Below, one piece after another: positions 7,409 to 16,671 of a stretch of DNA of 40,079 nucleotides; positions within the stretch are counted from its first letter, which is position 1, and every line of letters begins with the position of its first letter. The notes beneath the pieces were generated by a model, which was not told where the DNA came from, did not search any database, and worked only from the letters and a program-made list of their open reading frames with translations. Origin of the DNA: Oscillospiraceae bacterium. Its GTDB lineage: Bacteria > Bacillota > Clostridia > Saccharofermentanales > Saccharofermentanaceae. The stretch spans positions 1-40,079 of the forward strand of contig CADCJM010000001.1 of NCBI GenBank assembly GCA_902801755.1, written 5' to 3'. A program made the translations under genes and the position numbers.

Positions 7409-8845
7409 ATGCCCAAGAAAAAAGAAACCAAAAAGATCAAGACAAGCGAGCTTTTCGCTGATTTTCCTAACCTTTATGAGGTAGCTTCTCAAGATGATAT
7501 GACAGCTACTTTTAATTTTGCCGAGGAATATAAGGCATTTTTGGATAATTCCAAGACAGAACGCGAATTTGCCGCAAATGCAATCGCAGCTGCCGAAGAT
7601 CTCGGTTATGTTGACATCGCTACAAAGGATACCTTAAAGCCAGGTGACAAGGTCTACCAGAGCATTAAGGGTAAAGGCTTTGCTGCTGCAGTTATCGGCA
7701 AGAAGAGCCCTGCCGAAGGCTTTAACATCTTAGGTGCCCACATTGATTCACCGAGACTCGACTTAAAGCCCAATCCGATCTATGAGGACAACGATACAGT
7801 TTACTTCAAGACCCACTACTATGGCGGCATCAAGAAGTATCAGTGGACAACGATCCCTTTGGCCGTTCATGGCGTTGTATTTACCAACGACGGCAAGGCA
7901 CATCAGATCGTAGTAGGTGAGAAGGACACAGATCCCGTATTCTACATTACTGACCTTCTTCCTCACCTTGGAAATGAGCAGATGACCAAGAAGGCATCTG
8001 AATTCATCCCTGCAGAAGACCTTAACGTAGTCATCGGCGGCATTCCCTGCACAGATGATAAGAAGGCTTCAGACATCTTCAAAGCAGGCGTTTTGAAGAT
8101 CCTTTTCGAGCAGTACGGCGTAAAGGAGAAGGATTTTGTATCCGCTGAGATCGAGATCGTTCCTGCTACACATGCAAGAGATGTAGGCTTTGACAGAGCT
8201 TATATCGCTGCATACGGTCACGATGACAAGGTCTGCGCATATCCTGCATTAAGAGCTTTGCTTGCGCAGGAGAAGCCCAAGAAGACATGTGTCTGCCTCC
8301 TTACTGATAAGGAAGAGATCGGTTCTTATTCCAACTCAGGCGCTACATCCAACCTTTATGAGAACTTCCTTATGGAAGTATTTGCAAAGGCTGAGGGCGG
8401 CATCGATAAGTTCAATACACTGAAGTTCCGCAAGGCTTTGGCTGCTACAAAGATGCTTTCCACTGACGTTACTACAGCATACGATCCCAAGTATGCTTCT
8501 GTATTTGAGAAGAACAACACTGCGTTCATGTCTCACGGTCTTAAGATCGAGAAGTATACAGGTGCAAGAGGCAAATCCGGCTGCTCTGAAGCAACAGGCG
8601 ACTTCATTGCTGAGATCACTGATATCTTCGAGAAGAATTCCATCCCGTGGCAGACAGGCGAGCTTGGCCGTATCGATGCAGGCGGCGGCGGAACGATCGC
8701 TGCCATCATGGCTGAACTTGGTATGGACGTAGTTGATATGGGCGTGCCTGTATGGTCTATGCATGCACCTGTTGAGGTAATCTCCAAGATCGATCTGTAT
8801 TATCTCTATCTTGGATATAAAGCATTTATCGAGAATATTGGATAA
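7409..8845 (+). CDS. M18-family metallo-aminopeptidase
   Basis: This cytosolic zinc aminopeptidase (478 aa) removes N-terminal residues from peptides; the M18 family includes aspartyl aminopeptidase and yeast aminopeptidase I. The M18 metal and catalytic motifs are in order: GAHIDSPRLD (His111), YGHDDK (Asp273), TDKEEIGS (Glu302/303), and a C-terminal SMHAPVEV block carrying the last zinc His. Size matches the family (430-480 aa). The start is ATG 7409, placed by AGAAAGAGGTG just upstream; the GTG at 7400 lies within that ribosome site. The lysine-rich N-terminus (PKKKETKKIKT) is a small extension with no clear role. The stop overlaps the cardiolipin synthase start (TAATG). Which residue it prefers is not visible. 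Confidence 0.92.
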   Translation: MPKKKETKKIKTSELFADFPNLYEVASQDDMTATFNFAEEYKAFLDNSKTEREFAANAIAAAEDLGYVDIATKDTLKPGDKVYQSIKGKGFAAAVIGKKSPAEGFNILGAHIDSPRLDLKPNPIYEDNDTVYFKTHYYGGIKKYQWTTIPLAVHGVVFTNDGKAHQIVVGEKDTDPVFYITDLLPHLGNEQMTKKASEFIPAEDLNVVIGGIPCTDDKKASDIFKAGVLKILFEQYGVKEKDFVSAEIEIVPATHARDVGFDRAYIAAYGHDDKVCAYPALRALLAQEKPKKTCVCLLTDKEEIGSYSNSGATSNLYENFLMEVFAKAEGGIDKFNTLKFRKALAATKMLSTDVTTAYDPKYASVFEKNNTAFMSHGLKIEKYTGARGKSGCSEATGDFIAEITDIFEKNSIPWQTGELGRIDAGGGGTIAAIMAELGMDVVDMGVPVWSMHAPVEVISKIDLYYLYLGYKAFIENIG

Positions 8846-10404
8846 TGTCTAAGAAAAGAACGGTAGAACGTAAAACTGCGATAAAGAACAGCATCGGAAG
8901 GATCATTGTCTTCGGTCTGCTTGTAATTGCACAGATAATAGGTTTTATCGTTCTTTTATATTATCTCGGCAGCAATTTCCCGCCGCTTGATATTGCAGTG
9001 AGAGCGGTTGCTTTGGTCGTGGTTCTCGGTATCAATTCAAGAGACCATAACGGCGTATTTAAGCTTATCTGGGTTATCGTGATACTTCTTTTCCCGGTGC
9101 CCGGCCTGCTTTTCTATGTCCTTAATAACTTCTCAAGCTCCAAGCATAAGATCAAGAGGCGTCTCGAGAAGGTAGACATGATGGTCTTCTCACATCTTAA
9201 CTACAACGACGAGATTTTCGCCGAGTTTAAGAAAGAAGACCCAGCCAGGGCTTCTAATGCCAGATACTTGCGAGGTTTTGAATTCCCGATCTACGAGGGT
9301 ACTGACATCAAGTACTATCCTGTAGCTTACGATGCTTACAAGGCGCAGATCGAAGATATTAAGAAAGCAAAGGAATACGTATATCTTGAGTATCATGCCA
9401 TTGAGACAAAGGAAGCTTTTGAGCCTTTGCATGAGGCATTGAAGGAGAGAGCTGCCGCAGGAGTTGACTGCAGAGTGTTATACGATGATGTAGGTTCATT
9501 CCTTTTCATCAACAGGAACTTTGTAAAAGTGCTTGAATCTGAAGGAATCAAGTGCAACGCGTTTAATCCTGCATATCCTGTCGTCTCACTGTTCATGAAT
9601 AACCGTGACCATAGGAAGATCACCGTCGTTGACGGCAAGGTAGGATATACAGGCGGATATAATATCGCGGACGAGTATTTCAATATCGTAAATCCTTACG
9701 GTCATTGGAAGGACAACGGCATCAGACTTGAAGGTCCTGCTGTCCAGAGCCTTACTGCAATGTTCATTGAGATGTGGAACTTTGCGGATATGAAGAAAAA
9801 GGACGACGATATGATGACTTTTGAAGCGATACCGCTTGTCCCGGCTGCCGGTGCTTCAGGTTATTGCGTTCCTTATTGTGACAGTCCTCTTGATAATGAG
9901 CCTGTCGGTGAGAATGTTTACCTTAACATGATCAACAATGCCCAGGAATACTGCTGGATCATGTCACCTTATCTCGTTTTGTCGGATGAGATGGCCAGAG
10001 CCTTGCAGATCGCTTCAAAGCGCGGTGTCGATGTAAGGCTCATGACACCGGGCATTCCGGATAAGAAACTTACGTACAGCGTAACGAGATCTTACTACAA
10101 CATGCTTATCACGAGCGGTGTCAGGATCTATGAGTATTCTCCTGGGTTTAACCATTCGAAGACATTCCTTTGTGATGATACATGCGCTGTTGTCGGAACC
10201 ATTAACCTTGATTTCAGAAGCCTTTACCATCACTTCGAGAATGCGGTCTATATGTACAGGACTGATTGTCTCAAGGATATTAAGCAGGACTTTATCGACA
10301 CTTTCGGTGAATGTCGTGATGTTACCGAGAAATACAGGAAGAAACCCAATATGTTTGTCTGGTTCTTCAAATCATTATTAAGACTTATTGCACCGTTGTT
10401 ATAA
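8845..10404 (+). CDS. cls: Cardiolipin synthase (phospholipase D type)
   Basis: The 519-aa membrane enzyme joins two phosphatidylglycerols into cardiolipin and glycerol at the cytoplasmic membrane. The N-terminus has hydrophobic spans at about residues 15-45 and 48-95 with the Cls-type segment FPVPGLLFYVLNN. Two phospholipase D HxK motifs follow: NRDHRKITVVDGKVGYTGGYN-like near residue 256 and FNHSKTFLCDDTCAVVGTINLDFRS-like near 437, each with the downstream Asp and Gly/Ser-Asn residues expected. Length fits bacterial Cls (about 480-520 aa). The ATG overlaps the stop of the aminopeptidase by one base (TAATG), so the two are translationally coupled. The amidohydrolase follows after 20 bases. 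Confidence 0.93.
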   Translation: MSKKRTVERKTAIKNSIGRIIVFGLLVIAQIIGFIVLLYYLGSNFPPLDIAVRAVALVVVLGINSRDHNGVFKLIWVIVILLFPVPGLLFYVLNNFSSSKHKIKRRLEKVDMMVFSHLNYNDEIFAEFKKEDPARASNARYLRGFEFPIYEGTDIKYYPVAYDAYKAQIEDIKKAKEYVYLEYHAIETKEAFEPLHEALKERAAAGVDCRVLYDDVGSFLFINRNFVKVLESEGIKCNAFNPAYPVVSLFMNNRDHRKITVVDGKVGYTGGYNIADEYFNIVNPYGHWKDNGIRLEGPAVQSLTAMFIEMWNFADMKKKDDDMMTFEAIPLVPAAGASGYCVPYCDSPLDNEPVGENVYLNMINNAQEYCWIMSPYLVLSDEMARALQIASKRGVDVRLMTPGIPDKKLTYSVTRSYYNMLITSGVRIYEYSPGFNHSKTFLCDDTCAVVGTINLDFRSLYHHFENAVYMYRTDCLKDIKQDFIDTFGECRDVTEKYRKKPNMFVWFFKSLLRLIAPLL

Positions 10405-10424
10405 CGGGCTAGAAAGGAAAACTT

Positions 10425-11693
10425 ATGTCTGTTCGTTTTTATAATTGCAGGATCCTTAAGATGACTGATGACAGGATCATCGAAGGAGAATTATGGACCG
10501 ATAATGATAAGATCAGCTATATCGGGCCTTCTGTCGGTGTTTCAGACAAGAAATTCGACCGGGAGATAGACTGCAAGGGCAATCTCCTGATGCCCGGCCT
10601 TAAGAATGCACATACGCATTCTGCCATGACTTTCTCAAGATCTCTGGCTGATGAATACTGTCTTAACGACTGGCTCCATAAGGCTATATTCCCGAGGGAA
10701 GCAAAGCTTACTCCTGAAGCGGTCTACTGGTTCTCCAAGCTTGCTTATGCGGAATACCTTGCAGGCGGCGTTACGGCATGCTTTGATATGTATTTCCACA
10801 GGGAAGAGAACGCCAGGGCTGCAGTAGAGACAGGCTTCAGACATGTTTTCTGTGGAGCAGCCAATGATTTCGGCGGCTTTGAAAGTCTCGAAAAATACTA
10901 TAACGAACTTAATTCATATGATCCTCTTGTATCATTCAAATTAGGTTTCCATGCCGAATATACGACATGCGAAGATAATCTTAAGTATATGTCAGAGCTT
11001 GCTCATAAATATGAAGCACCTGTATTTACTCATATTTCCGAGACTCGCGAGGAAGTCGAAGGCTGCAGGGAAAGATATGGTGTTACGCCGGCTGTTCTTT
11101 TTGATAAGTTCGGTATCTTTGATTTCGGCGGCGGCGGATTCCACTGCGTATGGTTCACCGATGAAGACAGGGATATCTTCAAAAAGCGCGGCCTATGGTC
11201 AGTATTCAATGCATGTTCCAATTTGAAGCTTGCAAGCGGCATCACGCCTGTTTACAAGTTCATCGAAAAGGATATGAAAATCGCTATAGGTACTGACGGA
11301 GCCGGCTCTAATAATGCACTTTCCATGTTCCGCGAAATGTATCTAGATACGGTCCTTTCGAACGTAGAGACACATAATGCGGCTGCCGTAGATCCGTTTA
11401 CAATCCTCAAGGCTGGAACTGCGGGCGGCGCACAGTGTATGGGCCTTGATGATGCTGACGTTCTTGCAGAAGGTAAGAAGGCAGATATTATCATGATAGA
11501 TATGAATAAGCCTTCGATGCAGCCTGAGAACAACATTGTAAGGAACATCATTTACAGTGCTGATAATTCAGTAGTCAAGATGACCATGATCGACGGCAAG
11601 ATCCTCTATGAGGACGGTAAATACACGACCATCGACCTTGATGAGGTAATCCGTGAATCCAATAAGCTTATGAAGGATCTGTCTGATATCTGA
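10425..11693 (+). CDS. Amidohydrolase of the MTA/SAH deaminase (TrzN/AtzB-like) family
   Basis: A 422-aa zinc amidohydrolase, probably deaminating an adenosine-type compound such as S-adenosylhomocysteine or 5'-methylthioadenosine. The metal ligands are visible: NAHTHSAM (His63, His65), LGFHAEYTTCEDN (His in GFHAEY), THISETREEVEGC (His and Glu), GGFHCVWFT (normally AHC.HL), and IGTDGAGSNN with the catalytic Asp. The block FNACSNLKLASG replaces the common NPSSNLKLASG. A short C-terminal beta segment (DGKILYEDGKY) completes the composite domain seen in this superfamily. RBS AGAAAGGAAAAC stands before the ATG. No methionine-salvage gene is adjacent, so the substrate is inferred from the family; guanine or cytosine-analogue deaminase activity is less likely. 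The ABC exporter begins 2 bases after its stop. Confidence 0.83.
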   Translation: MSVRFYNCRILKMTDDRIIEGELWTDNDKISYIGPSVGVSDKKFDREIDCKGNLLMPGLKNAHTHSAMTFSRSLADEYCLNDWLHKAIFPREAKLTPEAVYWFSKLAYAEYLAGGVTACFDMYFHREENARAAVETGFRHVFCGAANDFGGFESLEKYYNELNSYDPLVSFKLGFHAEYTTCEDNLKYMSELAHKYEAPVFTHISETREEVEGCRERYGVTPAVLFDKFGIFDFGGGGFHCVWFTDEDRDIFKKRGLWSVFNACSNLKLASGITPVYKFIEKDMKIAIGTDGAGSNNALSMFREMYLDTVLSNVETHNAAAVDPFTILKAGTAGGAQCMGLDDADVLAEGKKADIIMIDMNKPSMQPENNIVRNIIYSADNSVVKMTMIDGKILYEDGKYTTIDLDEVIRESNKLMKDLSDI

Positions 11694-11695
11694 TC

Positions 11696-13420
11696 ATGAA
11701 ACTTCTTTTCGACCACATCGGAAAATACAAAGCAGCTTCAATCTTAAGCCCTGTGTTTAAGCTTCTTGAAGCCTGCTTTGAACTCATCGTTCCGCTGATC
11801 GTTGCGGGTGTTATCGATAATGGTATCAGGAAGGGTGATGCGGCCTATGTATGGTCTCATGTTCCCATCCTTGTGCTTTTTGCTGTTGTAGGATTTGCAA
11901 GCGCCATTACTGCGCAGTATTTTGCAGCATATTCCGCGACAGGAATATCCTCAGGTATCAGAAAGAGTCTTCACGATAAGCTCCAGACTTTATCCGTAAG
12001 CGATTATGAGAAGATCGGTTCATCTGGAATGGTTACGCTTCTTACATCTGACGTTAACCAGATCCAGACAGGCATCAATCTGTTCTTGAGACTGCTTTTA
12101 AGATCTCCTTTTATCGTTATCGGTGCGTGTATTATGGCAGCAACCGTAAAGCCTTCGATTGCTTTGATCCTTGTAGCTTGTACGGCGCTTTTGGCTGTTG
12201 TGATCGCCTTGAATATGAAGCTTTCTATTTTGAGACATAAAGAGTCAAGAGCAGGCCTTGACAGTCTTGTTAAGAAGACCGCCAACGGTATTGCCGGAGA
12301 ACGAGTTATCAGAGGCTTTAACAAGACTCAAAATGATTATGAGAAGTTCGAGCAAAAGAGCGCAAATCTTAAGACAGCGCAGATAAAGGCTGCTGATTTC
12401 GCCGCATGGCTTAATCCTTTGACTTATGCGGTAGTTAATCTCGGAATATGTCTTTTGATCTACAGGGGTTCTATCCATTTCAACGCAGGAACTCTTACTG
12501 ACGGACAGGTCGTTGCACTCTATAACTACATGTCCCAGATCCTTATAGAGCTCGTTAAGCTTGCTAATCTTATCGTTTCTGTATCAAGGGCATATGCATG
12601 CCTTAAGAGGGCAGAAGGCCTGATGGAGATAACAAGCACAGCCAATAACGGTGCTGGAACACTTCCTTTGGGAACTCCGCTTTCTGTATCGATGAAGAAT
12701 GTCTCATTTACATACCAGGGTAATGTCGAAGAATCCGTAAAAGACTTTTCGATCGACATCAAGCCCGGCGAGACGATCGGTATTATCGGAAGTACCGGAT
12801 GCGGCAAATCAACAGCTGCATCCCTTATTGCAGGCATTTATAACGCTAATGAAGGTGAAGTGGATATCAATGGCAGGAATATAAAGGATATTTCACTTTC
12901 GAGTCTTGCATCTGCCATTGGCATGAGCCTTCAGAAAACAAGACTTTTCAAGGGTTCACTCAAAGATAACATTACTCTCGGAAGAACATCTCTCACAGAT
13001 GAGGATGTTGAATCTGCGTGCAAAGCTTCATGCAGTGATGATGTGGTGGCATCAAAAAAAGAAGGTCTGGATTTCGTTATTTCTGACGGCGGCGCCGGAC
13101 TTTCGGGAGGTCAGAGACAGAGGATCGGAATCGCAAGAGCATTGGCGGGCAATCCCGGTCTTGTAATCCTGGATGATTCCACGTCAGCGTTGGACTGGGG
13201 CACGGAAAAAAGGCTTCTTAATAATCTTAGAAATCTCCCGGTTAAGCCTACATTGATACTTGTCTCTCAGAAGGTCAGGACATGCATGAACTGTGACCGC
13301 ATCATTCTTATGGATGACGGCAGGATAGAAGCTGTTGCCTCACACGAGGAGCTCCTCAAGATATCGGAGAACTACAGATATATGAATTCTCTTCAGATGA
13401 AGGGAGGCGCTGTATCATGA
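11696..13420 (+). CDS. ABC exporter half-transporter A, with degenerate ATP site residues
   Basis: A 574-aa fused permease-ATPase. About six hydrophobic spans occupy residues 15-300 (type IV ABC exporter fold) and the ATPase follows from about 335. Walker A is GSTGCGKST (365-373) and the signature is a canonical LSGGQ (469-473). The Walker B segment reads LVILDDSTSALD, with Asp494 where the catalytic Glu normally is, and the H-loop reads LVSQKV, with Gln525 for His. Both changes are known for the non-hydrolysing half of heterodimeric exporters such as Thermotoga TM287/288 and Bacillus BmrCD. The next gene supplies the matching partner and overlaps it by ATGA. Likely substrates are drugs, lipids or peptides; none is indicated by the sequence. 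Translation starts 2 bases after the amidohydrolase stop. Confidence 0.93.
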   Translation: MKLLFDHIGKYKAASILSPVFKLLEACFELIVPLIVAGVIDNGIRKGDAAYVWSHVPILVLFAVVGFASAITAQYFAAYSATGISSGIRKSLHDKLQTLSVSDYEKIGSSGMVTLLTSDVNQIQTGINLFLRLLLRSPFIVIGACIMAATVKPSIALILVACTALLAVVIALNMKLSILRHKESRAGLDSLVKKTANGIAGERVIRGFNKTQNDYEKFEQKSANLKTAQIKAADFAAWLNPLTYAVVNLGICLLIYRGSIHFNAGTLTDGQVVALYNYMSQILIELVKLANLIVSVSRAYACLKRAEGLMEITSTANNGAGTLPLGTPLSVSMKNVSFTYQGNVEESVKDFSIDIKPGETIGIIGSTGCGKSTAASLIAGIYNANEGEVDINGRNIKDISLSSLASAIGMSLQKTRLFKGSLKDNITLGRTSLTDEDVESACKASCSDDVVASKKEGLDFVISDGGAGLSGGQRQRIGIARALAGNPGLVILDDSTSALDWGTEKRLLNNLRNLPVKPTLILVSQKVRTCMNCDRIILMDDGRIEAVASHEELLKISENYRYMNSLQMKGGAVS

Positions 13421-15138
13421 ATTCAAAGTCATTAAAGCGTCTGTTCTCTTATCTGAAGGGTTCTTCAGGTCTTGTCGTGCTTTCTGTGATCATAGGCCTG
13501 CTTTTTGGCGGAGCAACAGTTGCAATTCCTTATTTTGCCGGAAGGGCGATAGATAATCTCGGTGACTCAGACGAACTTATCAAGTGCATCTTTATCATCG
13601 CTGCTCTTATAGTTGCTGCAGCATTACTGCAGTTTGCATTGATCAGGATGAATAACCGTATTGCGTATGCTATAGGACAGAATTTAAGGAATGCCACATA
13701 TTCCAAGATGCACAGGGTAAAGATGTCTTATATCGACAAGACGTCTGCCGGAAAGCTCCAGAGCTTTATTATCAGTGATGTTGAGACTGTATCTGACGGA
13801 ATGCTCTTATTCCTTAACCAGTTTGCATCAGGAATAGCCACGATAATCATTACGCTTATTGTCATGTTCCTTATCAACTGGAAGATATCTCTTATCGTTG
13901 TCATCTTCACGCCTGTATCGATCGCTGTCTCTACGGCGATCGCGAAAGGTGCATATAAATCTTTTGCAAAGCAGGCTGATATCAGATCAAAGCAGACATC
14001 CTATGTTGCTGAATCTGTTAACAACTTCAGAGAATGCAGGATCTATAATGTCACGGATGCAAGGATCGAAGGCTTTGATGAGATAAACGGTGAATACCGC
14101 AAGACATCAACAAAAGCCACATTCTTATCTTCCATCAGCAATCCTTCTTCAAGATTTGTAAATGCACTTATCTATGCGGCTGTAGTACTCACAGGATGCC
14201 TGTCCGGTATCGGCGGAGCAATAACTGTCGGTGCTTTGACGTCGCTTCTTGCTTATGCAAACCAGTTCATGAAGCCTTTTAACGACCTGTCGGCAGTATA
14301 TACAGAACTCTCAGACAGCTTTGCCTGCCTTGCCCGGGTTTTCGAGTACCTTGACAGCCCTGAGATACCTGAAGAACCTGTAAGAGATGATCTTCCTTCT
14401 AAGGATGTCCAGTTCGATATTGAGTTTAAGAATGTCTCTTTCTCATATGTAGAGGGAAGACCGGTGCTCCAGGACATCTCGTTTAAGGTCGGAAGGGGCG
14501 AATCCTTTGCTATCGCAGGTCCTACAGGATGCGGCAAGACTACTCTTATCAATCTTCTGATGCGTTACTATGAGCCAGATTCAGGGGATATCCTTATAAA
14601 CGGCAAGTCTATAAAGGATATTCCGAGGTCGGAACTCCGCCATTACATCGGCTTTGTATCACAGGATACATGGCTTTCAGACGATACGGTCATGGAGAAT
14701 ATCAGGTTCTCAGGTAACCATATAACCGAGGAAGAGGCAATTGACGCGAGCAGGAAGGCCGGCTGTGATTCTTTTATCAGAAAACTGCCAAAGCGTTATA
14801 ATGAGATGTTGGATAACGACAGGGATGATATATCCGAAGGCCAGAAACAGCTTTTAACAATAGCAAGAGCTATGGCATCAGACCCTTCGATCCTTATTCT
14901 GGACGAAGCTACATCATCTGTGGACGTTGTCACCGAAGACCGTATCCAGAAAGCTGTTAAAAAGCTTCTGAACGGCAGAACAAGTATTATAATTGCGCAC
15001 AGGCTCTCGCAGATCACATCATGCGACAAGATCGTCGTAATAGACGGCGGCAAGGTCTCAGAGATCGGATCACACGAGGAACTTATCGCAAACGGCGGAT
15101 TTTACAGCAGGCTCTATGCCTCGTACATATCCGGATAA
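13417..15138 (+). CDS. ABC exporter half-transporter B, catalytic Walker B half
   Basis: A 573-aa fused permease-ATPase and the partner of the preceding gene. N-terminal spans run from about residue 18 to 290, and the ATPase domain starts near 330. Walker A is GPTGCGKTT (from 368), Walker B is ILILDEATSSVD with the catalytic Glu497, and the H-loop is IIIAHRLS (His528). Its signature, ISEGQ (472-476), departs from LSGGQ. In the dimer, the working ATP site therefore combines this protein's Walker A/B with LSGGQ of the first half, while the other site is degenerate. This is the asymmetric arrangement of TM287/288-type exporters. The ATGA overlap with the upstream gene supports equal synthesis. 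murD follows after 9 bases. Confidence 0.94.
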   Translation: MNSKSLKRLFSYLKGSSGLVVLSVIIGLLFGGATVAIPYFAGRAIDNLGDSDELIKCIFIIAALIVAAALLQFALIRMNNRIAYAIGQNLRNATYSKMHRVKMSYIDKTSAGKLQSFIISDVETVSDGMLLFLNQFASGIATIIITLIVMFLINWKISLIVVIFTPVSIAVSTAIAKGAYKSFAKQADIRSKQTSYVAESVNNFRECRIYNVTDARIEGFDEINGEYRKTSTKATFLSSISNPSSRFVNALIYAAVVLTGCLSGIGGAITVGALTSLLAYANQFMKPFNDLSAVYTELSDSFACLARVFEYLDSPEIPEEPVRDDLPSKDVQFDIEFKNVSFSYVEGRPVLQDISFKVGRGESFAIAGPTGCGKTTLINLLMRYYEPDSGDILINGKSIKDIPRSELRHYIGFVSQDTWLSDDTVMENIRFSGNHITEEEAIDASRKAGCDSFIRKLPKRYNEMLDNDRDDISEGQKQLLTIARAMASDPSILILDEATSSVDVVTEDRIQKAVKKLLNGRTSIIIAHRLSQITSCDKIVVIDGGKVSEIGSHEELIANGGFYSRLYASYISG

Positions 15139-15147
15139 GGAGTGAAT

Positions 15148-16638
15148 ATGGCTAACTATAAGTTTGAAGAGTTTAAAAACTATATTAAGGGCAGGAAAGC
15201 TGCAGTCATCGGCATCGGCATCTCCAACACCCCTCTTATAAAGTGGCTTATATCTCTGGGCGCCGAGGTCACTGCGTGTGACAAGAATACAGAAGAAGAC
15301 CCCGTTTTGAGTAAGAATATCGCTGCTTTGAAGGAGATCTCCACGGATATCAAGTGGTCTTTAGGCGAATCTTACTTAACCCACTTAAGAGATGAGCATT
15401 ATGATATCGTTTTCAAGACTCCGAAAATGAGATTTGAGATCCCTGAACTGCAGGCATTGAAGGATATGGGCTCTATTCTCACAACAGAGATGGAGCTTTT
15501 CATGAACCTTTGTCCTGCTGAGATCTTCGCTATTACAGGTTCTGACGGAAAGACAACGACAACCACGCTTACTTCCGAGATCTTGAAGCATGCAGGCTAT
15601 AAGGTCTGGATAGGCGGCAATATCGGCACACCGCTTCTTGACCGTGTTGCTGAGATCGAGCCTGATGACAAGGTGGTCTTAGAGCTTTCATCTTTCCAGC
15701 TCCTTGGAATGAACACTCCTGCTGATGTTGCAATCGTAACTAATATCACTCCTAACCATCTGGATTTCCATAAGGACTACGATGAATATATCCAGGCTAA
15801 GGTAAACGCATTCAGGAACCAGGGTCCTGTCGGCAAGGTGGTCCTTAATGCAGGCTGTGACCTGACTTATGAGATGAAGGATATTGCCAGGGGCAGAGTA
15901 AAGCTTTTCTCTGCCAATAAGGGCAAGGTCATGAGATCGGATTCTCCTTTGTATCCGAGAGCTTATACTGAAGACGGAAGGCTCATCTATGAGGAGAACG
16001 GCGAGTGCTTTGATATCTGCGGTATGGATGAGATATTTATACCGGGCGTTCACAATGTCGAGAATTTCCTTGCTGCAGCATGCGCTGTTATCGATTATGT
16101 AAAGCCTGAAGACATCGCTTATGTTGCAAAAACGTTTAAGGGCGTGCCTCACAGGATCGAATTTATTAGAGAGATAGACGGAGTAAGGTGGTACAACTCA
16201 TCTATTGATACATCTCCTAACCGATCTCTTAACACTATGAACGCTCTTGCAGCAAGAAATGAGAAGGGTGTCCTTATCTGTGGCGGTGCCGACAAGAAGT
16301 GCCTCTACAGCAAACTGGGCGATGCTATCCTAAATGTATGCGACAGGATTATCATTTACGGTTCTAACGGTGATCTTGTTACTGACATCATTGCAAAGGA
16401 AGCACATGGCCGTAAATATGAGATCTACAGGATCCCTGATAAGGAAGGCGATGTCTATGAGTTCCCCAAGACCCGTGACAACGTTGTAAATGCTTATAAG
16501 GAAGCTATTAGAAAGGCCAGAGAGTGGGCAAAACCCGGAGAGATTGTTATTATGTCTTCTATAGGTACGTCATACGACCATTTCAGGCATTTCGAACACA
16601 GAGGCGACATGTTTAGAGACCTCGTAAATGAACTTTAA
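15148..16638 (+). CDS. murD: UDP-N-acetylmuramoyl-L-alanine--D-glutamate ligase
   Basis: MurD adds D-glutamate to UDP-MurNAc-L-Ala in peptidoglycan precursor synthesis, using ATP. The 496-aa product has an N-terminal Rossmann-like domain (AAVIGIGISNTPLIKWL), the P-loop ITGSDGKTTTTTL (about 129-141), the Mur middle-domain block VTNITPNHLDFHKDYDEYI, and the C-terminal domain with LICGGADKK and MSSIGTSYDHFRHFEHRGD. The usual NDSKATN motif is replaced by NSSIDTSPNR, and SPACASFD by SSIGTSYD; this resembles a clostridial subgroup of MurD. It is somewhat longer than E. coli MurD. The start is ATG 15148, set by AAGGAG at 15137-15142; the GTG at 15142 overlaps that site. It follows the ABC exporter closely. 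Confidence 0.88.
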   Translation: MANYKFEEFKNYIKGRKAAVIGIGISNTPLIKWLISLGAEVTACDKNTEEDPVLSKNIAALKEISTDIKWSLGESYLTHLRDEHYDIVFKTPKMRFEIPELQALKDMGSILTTEMELFMNLCPAEIFAITGSDGKTTTTTLTSEILKHAGYKVWIGGNIGTPLLDRVAEIEPDDKVVLELSSFQLLGMNTPADVAIVTNITPNHLDFHKDYDEYIQAKVNAFRNQGPVGKVVLNAGCDLTYEMKDIARGRVKLFSANKGKVMRSDSPLYPRAYTEDGRLIYEENGECFDICGMDEIFIPGVHNVENFLAAACAVIDYVKPEDIAYVAKTFKGVPHRIEFIREIDGVRWYNSSIDTSPNRSLNTMNALAARNEKGVLICGGADKKCLYSKLGDAILNVCDRIIIYGSNGDLVTDIIAKEAHGRKYEIYRIPDKEGDVYEFPKTRDNVVNAYKEAIRKAREWAKPGEIVIMSSIGTSYDHFRHFEHRGDMFRDLVNEL

Positions 16639-16671
16639 TTAGCTTTAAGCTTCTATGGTGGAGGAAGGTTT

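Noticed and set aside
15688..16152. Minus-strand open frame of 154 codons inside murD
   Set aside because: It is fully antisense to conserved MurD blocks, with no start context or motif.
16639..16671. T-box or leader peptide before leuA
   Set aside because: The gap is only 33 bases and consists mainly of the ribosome binding site.
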